Source: Deltaproteobacteria bacterium | GTDB lineage: Bacteria > Desulfobacterota > GWC2-55-46 > DRQE01 | DNA length: 46,037 nt | Assembly: GCA_015492495.1 (NCBI GenBank) | Contig: WGEY01000033.1 | Span: 1 to 46,037 of the forward strand | Direction of reading: 5' to 3' | Shown here: piece by piece, positions 42,451-46,037 of the stretch | How positions within the stretch are numbered: position 1 is the stretch's first letter | Layout of the letters: each line of letters opens with the position of its first letter | Notes under the pieces: model-generated | What the model was told of the DNA's origin: nothing | The model's input: only the letters and a program-made list of their open reading frames with translations | Databases searched by the model: none | Made by a program: the position numbers and the translations under genes

Positions 42451-42527
42451 ATGATCCCCCTAAGGAATGCAAGCGCCTGGCTGAAGTCGACTTCTCGATT
42501 GCTGCCGTTTCAAAGCACTCGACGCGA
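42451..42527 (+). pseudogene. Relic of the 5' end of a second DUF1156 methylase gene
   Basis: Aligned by eye with the methylase start at 43684, 55 of 66 bases match after the first codons (from AAGGAATGCAA to AAAGCACTCG). Eight of the eleven differences are synonymous in the methylase frame, so this is the start of a diverged homologue, not a recent copy. Two extra bases after the ATG break the frame. It keeps its own Shine-Dalgarno (GGCGGAGG) 58 bases after herA. Beyond 42527 the similarity stops. Confidence 0.75.
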
Positions 42528-42651
42528 GTTGAATGCCACGCAGATATAAAAGTGGCTTACTATCACTTATAGGAAAACGTCATGACTCGGGCGATGCAAG
42601 TGCGAAAGTGTAAGGATGAAGTAATGTACGGCATATACAGGAGCAAACCTA

Positions 42652-43680
42652 ATGAACTACCGTGGTTCTCATAGAAAATTGCTGGGAAACGCTAAGGCTG
42701 CAATAATGGCAGCAATCGAAATCTATAATAAACCTGTTTTCCAATATCGCGACGAGTGTATGGTTATCCTCCTGCTGAACGCATGGGAACTCGCATTGAA
42801 GGCATTGCTTTCAAAGAAAAAACAATCTATCTTTTATCCGAAAAAGCGGAAGCAACCTTATCGAACGCTTTCATGGCAGGACGCATTGATAAAAGCAAGA
42901 CCATACTTCTCTAAGGATCTGCCATTCCTGCCTATTCAACACAACCTCGAATTGCTTGGAACTTATAGGGACAACGCTGTGCACTTTTACAATGCCAAGG
43001 ATTTCGGCGTCGTTCTCTACGCTCTCGCTCAGACATCCATTAAGAATTTCAGGGACCTATTGGAACAGGCATTCGCAGTTAAACTGGAAAATGAAATTAG
43101 CTGGCAACTTCTTCCTCTTGGTATCAGACCTCCAATTGATATTATCACCTATATCTCAGGTACACATAGCGGCAAGATGACGAAAGCCGTTCGCCAATTC
43201 TTGTCGGAATTATCGGAAGCAGTTGACTCGTTAAAGGCTGCTGGTGAGGATACCGGACGGCTCCTGACCGTGTTCAATGTAAAATTGGAGTCTATCAAGA
43301 AGATTGGGGATGCTGATGTAGTTGTGGGAGTAAAGAAGGCCCAAGGAACGACAGGACCACTTGCGGTAATAAAAACGCAGGACCCCAATATTACACATCC
43401 GTTAAGGCGTATAGACATTGCAGGGAAGAAGAATGCCCCAGGTATAATTAAGACCCTACATGGAAGACCTTTTACAAGCCATGTTTTCCAAGCGATCGTA
43501 TGGAAATATGATTTAAAGTCAAACCGCCAATACTGCTGGCAAGCCAAAGAGGGGGTGCTGACTAAGTATTCTAATGACATGGTTACATTCATAAAGAAAC
43601 TGTCTTCTGCGGATGTCGATGCGGCATTAAAAGATTACAGGAAACACCTGAAGTCAAGACGAAAGAGAAGGAAAAGTTAA
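42652..43680 (+). CDS. DUF3644 family protein with HEPN-like motif
   Basis: 342 residues, AT-richer than its neighbours. The N-terminal half (RDECMVILLLNAWELALKAL, then LELLGTYRDNAVHFYN) matches the DUF3644 family. R106-D107-N108-A109-V110-H111 fits the R[ND]x3H motif of HEPN ribonucleases, and the surrounding helices are the right kind. The C-terminal part (from ~240) has a distinct beta-rich section and a very basic end (KSRRKRRKS) suited to nucleic-acid binding. It may be an RNase effector or a regulator of the cassette. The ribosome site AGGAG lies nine bases before ATG 42652. The methylase gene starts three bases after its stop. Confidence 0.7.
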   Translation: MNYRGSHRKLLGNAKAAIMAAIEIYNKPVFQYRDECMVILLLNAWELALKALLSKKKQSIFYPKKRKQPYRTLSWQDALIKARPYFSKDLPFLPIQHNLELLGTYRDNAVHFYNAKDFGVVLYALAQTSIKNFRDLLEQAFAVKLENEISWQLLPLGIRPPIDIITYISGTHSGKMTKAVRQFLSELSEAVDSLKAAGEDTGRLLTVFNVKLESIKKIGDADVVVGVKKAQGTTGPLAVIKTQDPNITHPLRRIDIAGKKNAPGIIKTLHGRPFTSHVFQAIVWKYDLKSNRQYCWQAKEGVLTKYSNDMVTFIKKLSSADVDAALKDYRKHLKSRRKRRKS

Positions 43681-43683
43681 CCC

Positions 43684-46037
43684 ATGATCCCAAAGGAATG
43701 CAAACGCTTGGCCGAAGTTGATTTTCCGATTGCTGTCGTTTCAAAGCACTCAGCGCGGGAGAAGTCTATCCGCCATGGCCATCCCTCGACACTTCATCTC
43801 TGGTGGGCGCGTCGGCCGCTGGCGGCGTGCCGGGCCATGCTTATGGCACTGCTGTTGCCTGATCCGTGTGATGAGCATTGTCCTGAGGATTTCAAGAAAA
43901 AAGCGCGTGAACTCCTGCCAAAGGTCCAGGGTGCCCCGGGAGCAAAGGAAATCGATCTGAGAAAAGCGCTTCTCAAGTTCATCGGCGATTTTGCTAATTG
44001 GGACTTGTCTTCTCATCCGCTGTACCTGGATGTATCTCGTGGCTTGGTCAAGGCCGCACATCCAGAAGAAACACCGCTCGTGGTGGACCCCTTTGCCGGA
44101 GGCGGGTCCATCCCCCTGGAGGCCCTGCGGATCGGTTGCGAGGCGTTCGCCAGCGACCTCAACCCCGTGGCCTGTCTGATCCTCAAGGTCATGCTGGAGG
44201 ACATCCCGCGTCACGGGCCGAAACTGGCCGAGGAACTGCGCCGCGTCGGCAAGGAGATCAAGGAAAAGGCAGCGGAAGAACTCGCGGAGTTCTACCCGCC
44301 AGACCCCGACGGCGCGACACCCATCGCCTACCTGTGGGCGCGGACGGTGAAGTGCGAATCGCCTAACTGCGGGGCGGAGATTCCGCTCATGCGCTCTTTC
44401 TGGCTGTGCAAGAAGGCGAATCGCAAACGGGCGCTTCGTTACAAGATCGTCCGCGAACCCTCTCCCTCTGGGAGAGGGCAGGGTGAGGGGTATCAAGGCA
44501 GTAAAGTTGTACCGAGCACTTTACTGCAATTTGCCCGAGACTTGCGCAAGGGGCAAACGGATGCGGAAACAAAGATGTGGTCTCTCCTTCGTGATCGCAG
44601 ACTTGCGGGCAAGAAATTCCGTCGACAACATCCTATTCCACCCTATATTGTTGACTTCTACTGTCACGAAGCTTCGCTTGTCATAGAAATCGATGGTGGA
44701 CAGCACGCGGAAGATCGGCGCAGGGATAAGAAACGAATAGAGTTTTTGGAAAGGAAAGGGCTACGGGTCATTCGTTTCTGGAATAATGAGGTGCTTCAAG
44801 AAACGGAAGCGGTGTTGCAGGCGATATGGGATACTTTACATGATGAACCCTCACCCCCGCCCCCTCTCCCATTGGGAGAAGGGAGTTTTGTGCCCCGCGT
44901 GGAGTTCGAGATATTTGAGCCGAAGTCCGACAAGGAAGTGCCGAGCGGCACGGTAACACGTGCCAAGGCCACTTGTCCTTGTTGTAATATGGTTCTCCCG
45001 CCTGAGCGTGTTCGGGCGCAACTGGCGGAACAGCATGGTGGCGCAGATGTTATATTTGAACCCTCACCCCAACCCTCTCCCACTGGGAGAGGGAGGAGCG
45101 AAGCGGAGGGTGAGGGAAAACCAAGGCGAATCGGCGGTGCGAGGATGCTTGCTGTAGTTACACTTAGGCAGGGTGAACAGGGGAGGCATTATCGTTTACC
45201 GAATGAAAGGGATTATGAAGCCGTTTGGAAGGCGCAGAAACGGCTCCAGCGGCTACTCGATGAATGGGAGTGCAGTGGAAAGAAGGGCCTCTGTCCAGTG
45301 CCGGATGAGCCGCTGCCGACGACTTCCGGTGGGTTTATGGCACCGCCTACGTATGGAATGACTCGGTGGGGTGACCTATTCACAGCTCGGCAGAAGGTGA
45401 CGTTGACGGCTCTTGCCGAACTGATTAGGAGCACTAAGCAGACGGACTCGCGCGAGGCCAGCGCGTTAGCATTGTCGAAACTTTCAGAACTCGCGTGCTC
45501 TATCTGTGCCTGGGAGCCAATTGCAGAGTGCACGAGGCATGTCTTTGGTCGACAAGCAATTCCGATCGCATGGGATTTCGGCGAAGGCGTTCTGACCTCA
45601 ACTTCGAGTGGTAGTTTCGAAGTGTCCCTTGCGAACACTGCTTCTGGTTTGGATGCTGTAGGTGTACTTCCCAAAGCAGCTTCGCCGCAACTGGCCAACG
45701 CCACTGACCATCCACTTCCCGATCAGTGCACTAGCATCTGGTTTACCGACCCGCCCTATTACTTCGCGGTCCCCTATGCAGATATCTCTGACTTCTTCTT
45801 TGTTTGGCTAAAGCGTACATTGCCTGACCACCCCTTGCTCCGTGATCCATTTGATCTGAAAAACGTCTTGACTCCAAAGGGACCGGAACTCTGTGAGATG
45901 GCCCACTGGGATTCCGTACGTCATCCCGAAAAGGACAAACAGTTCTTCGAGGACGGCATGGCCGCAGCGTTCACTGAAGGTCGCCGCATCCTTCGGGAAG
46001 ACGGTATTGGCTCGGTGGTCTTCGCGCACAAGACGAC
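43684..46037 (+). CDS. DUF1156 adenine-specific DNA methylase with in-frame insertions, cut by right edge
   Basis: The frame is open for 784 codons to the window end. The DUF1156 start is intact ([36 protein letters not shown]), followed by motif [17 protein letters not shown] (~134-149), Zn-ribbon-like cysteines (CESPNC at 224-229; CPCC at 431-434) and the catalytic [10 protein letters not shown] (689). Between the cysteine groups, residues ~259-400 are foreign: a full DUF559 domain flanked by palindromic repeats. A second palindrome adds residues ~460-478. The N6-adenine methylase would protect host DNA in a restriction-like defence system. Whether the protein tolerates the inserts is uncertain, but the frame has been kept through both. 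The C-terminus is outside the window. Confidence 0.85.
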   Translation, partial: MIPKECKRLAEVDFPIAVVSKHSAREKSIRHGHPSTLHLWWARRPLAACRAMLMALLLPDPCDEHCPEDFKKKARELLPKVQGAPGAKEIDLRKALLKFIGDFANWDLSSHPLYLDVSRGLVKAAHPEETPLVVDPFAGGGSIPLEALRIGCEAFASDLNPVACLILKVMLEDIPRHGPKLAEELRRVGKEIKEKAAEELAEFYPPDPDGATPIAYLWARTVKCESPNCGAEIPLMRSFWLCKKANRKRALRYKIVREPSPSGRGQGEGYQGSKVVPSTLLQFARDLRKGQTDAETKMWSLLRDRRLAGKKFRRQHPIPPYIVDFYCHEASLVIEIDGGQHAEDRRRDKKRIEFLERKGLRVIRFWNNEVLQETEAVLQAIWDTLHDEPSPPPPLPLGEGSFVPRVEFEIFEPKSDKEVPSGTVTRAKATCPCCNMVLPPERVRAQLAEQHGGADVIFEPSPQPSPTGRGRSEAEGEGKPRRIGGARMLAVVTLRQGEQGRHYRLPNERDYEAVWKAQKRLQRLLDEWECSGKKGLCPVPDEPLPTTSGGFMAPPTYGMTRWGDLFTARQKVTLTALAELIRSTKQTDSREASALALSKLSELACSICAWEPIAECTRHVFGRQAIPIAWDFGEGVLTSTSSGSFEVSLANTASGLDAVGVLPKAASPQLANATDHPLPDQCTSIWFTDPPYYFAVPYADISDFFFVWLKRTLPDHPLLRDPFDLKNVLTPKGPELCEMAHWDSVRHPEKDKQFFEDGMAAAFTEGRRILREDGIGSVVFAHKT
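44458..44490 (+). repeat. Palindromic repeat 1 (left flank of DUF559)
   Basis: CCCTCTCCC-TCT-GGGAGAGGG is a perfect 9-bp stem, followed by CAGGGTGAGGGG. It is the reverse complement in layout of repeat 2. Confidence 0.8.
44848..44883 (-). repeat. Palindromic repeat 2 (right flank of DUF559)
   Basis: CCCTCACCCCCGCC leads into CCCTCTCCC-ATT-GGGAGAAGGG (44862-44883), one imperfect pair. In inverted orientation to repeat 1. Confidence 0.8.
45061..45116. repeat. Palindromic repeat 3, full-length copy inside the methylase
   Basis: Outer arms CCCTCACCC (45061-45069) and GGGTGAGGG (45108-45116) enclose the stem CCCTCTCCC-ACT-GGGAGAGGG (45073-45093) and GGAGCGAAGCGG. It is translated in frame as [19 protein letters not shown]. 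Confidence 0.8.

Larger units (their letters stand above)
44458..44885 (+). mobile_element. DUF559 nuclease-domain insertion flanked by inverted repeats
   Basis: Inverted palindromic repeats (44458-44490 and 44848-44883) bracket about 355 bases encoding a complete DUF559 (Vsr-like endonuclease fold) domain: [43 protein letters not shown] as the catalytic core, and [13 protein letters not shown] near the end. The segment is in frame with the host methylase at both junctions, so it is translated as an internal domain. Free-standing DUF559 proteins of ~120 residues are common and often lie beside such repeats, which suggests a mobile unit. No transposase is encoded and no separate start is needed. 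Confidence 0.75.

Noticed and set aside
44483-44686. Separate small gene overlapping the DUF559 segment in another frame
   Set aside because: The DUF559 motifs are in the methylase frame; this frame has none.
44458-45116. CRISPR array from the three similar palindromic repeats
   Set aside because: Only three units, in mixed orientation, separated by unequal stretches that encode conserved protein; not an array.

Overview
The window looks like the chromosome of a Gram-negative, anaerobic or facultative bacterium. Up to about 35.7 kb the genes share one style: GC-rich, with heavy use of AGG for Arg and ATA for Ile, frequent TTG/GTG starts and tightly coupled stop/start junctions. A sigma-54 promoter on nirBD, a NapC/NrfH-type tetrahaem cytochrome and a large envelope-polysaccharide locus would fit a Nitrospirota or Desulfobacterota member. 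That placement is inference; there is no rRNA or other marker here.

Layout. 1-9.8 kb is housekeeping and metabolism: the start of a small Cys-rich protein leaving the left edge, a DJ-1 family protein, a leftward run (diacylglycerol-kinase-like, GH15-like, CDF metal transporter, UvrD-like helicase, exonuclease III), a secreted PEBP-like protein, a tetrahaem cytochrome, a zinc alcohol dehydrogenase, and a GDT1-type transporter preceded by a tiny coupled ORF. 10.2-13.0 kb is nirBD (NADH nitrite reductase) behind a near-perfect sigma-54 promoter.

13.1-19.2 kb is the most intriguing locus: five leftward genes encoding a Ycf46-like AAA+ ATPase fused to an FtsH-type M41 zinc peptidase, a DUF1257 (Ycf35-like) protein, a DUF2997 protein, an NrdG-like radical-SAM activase and an Hsp70-like ATPase carrying about 440 extra N-terminal residues of helical repeats. 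It reads as a dedicated protein activation and quality-control machine of unknown substrate.

19.5-35.7 kb is a rightward polysaccharide locus. It opens with an EPS-type winged-helix regulator whose start codon lies inside a palindromic operator. It continues with a nucleotide-sugar dehydrogenase, sugar isomerase, flippase, two radical-SAM enzymes, two methyltransferases, five glycosyltransferases, a sugar epimerase and ManC. No polymerase, chain-length regulator or initiating transferase is present, so the pathway must be completed elsewhere.

From about 35.8 kb to the right edge composition and codon choice change (CGC/CGT Arg, ATT/ATC Ile). A defence-type cassette follows under its own consensus promoter: SNF2/RapA helicase with a C-terminal DUF3883, SIR2, HerA, a DUF3644 protein with a HEPN-like RxxxxH motif, and a DUF1156 adenine-specific DNA methylase cut by the window edge. 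Palindromic repeats sit in frame inside two of these genes, and one pair of inverted repeats brackets a complete DUF559 nuclease-like domain within the methylase. A frameshifted relic of a second, diverged methylase start lies between herA and the DUF3644 gene.
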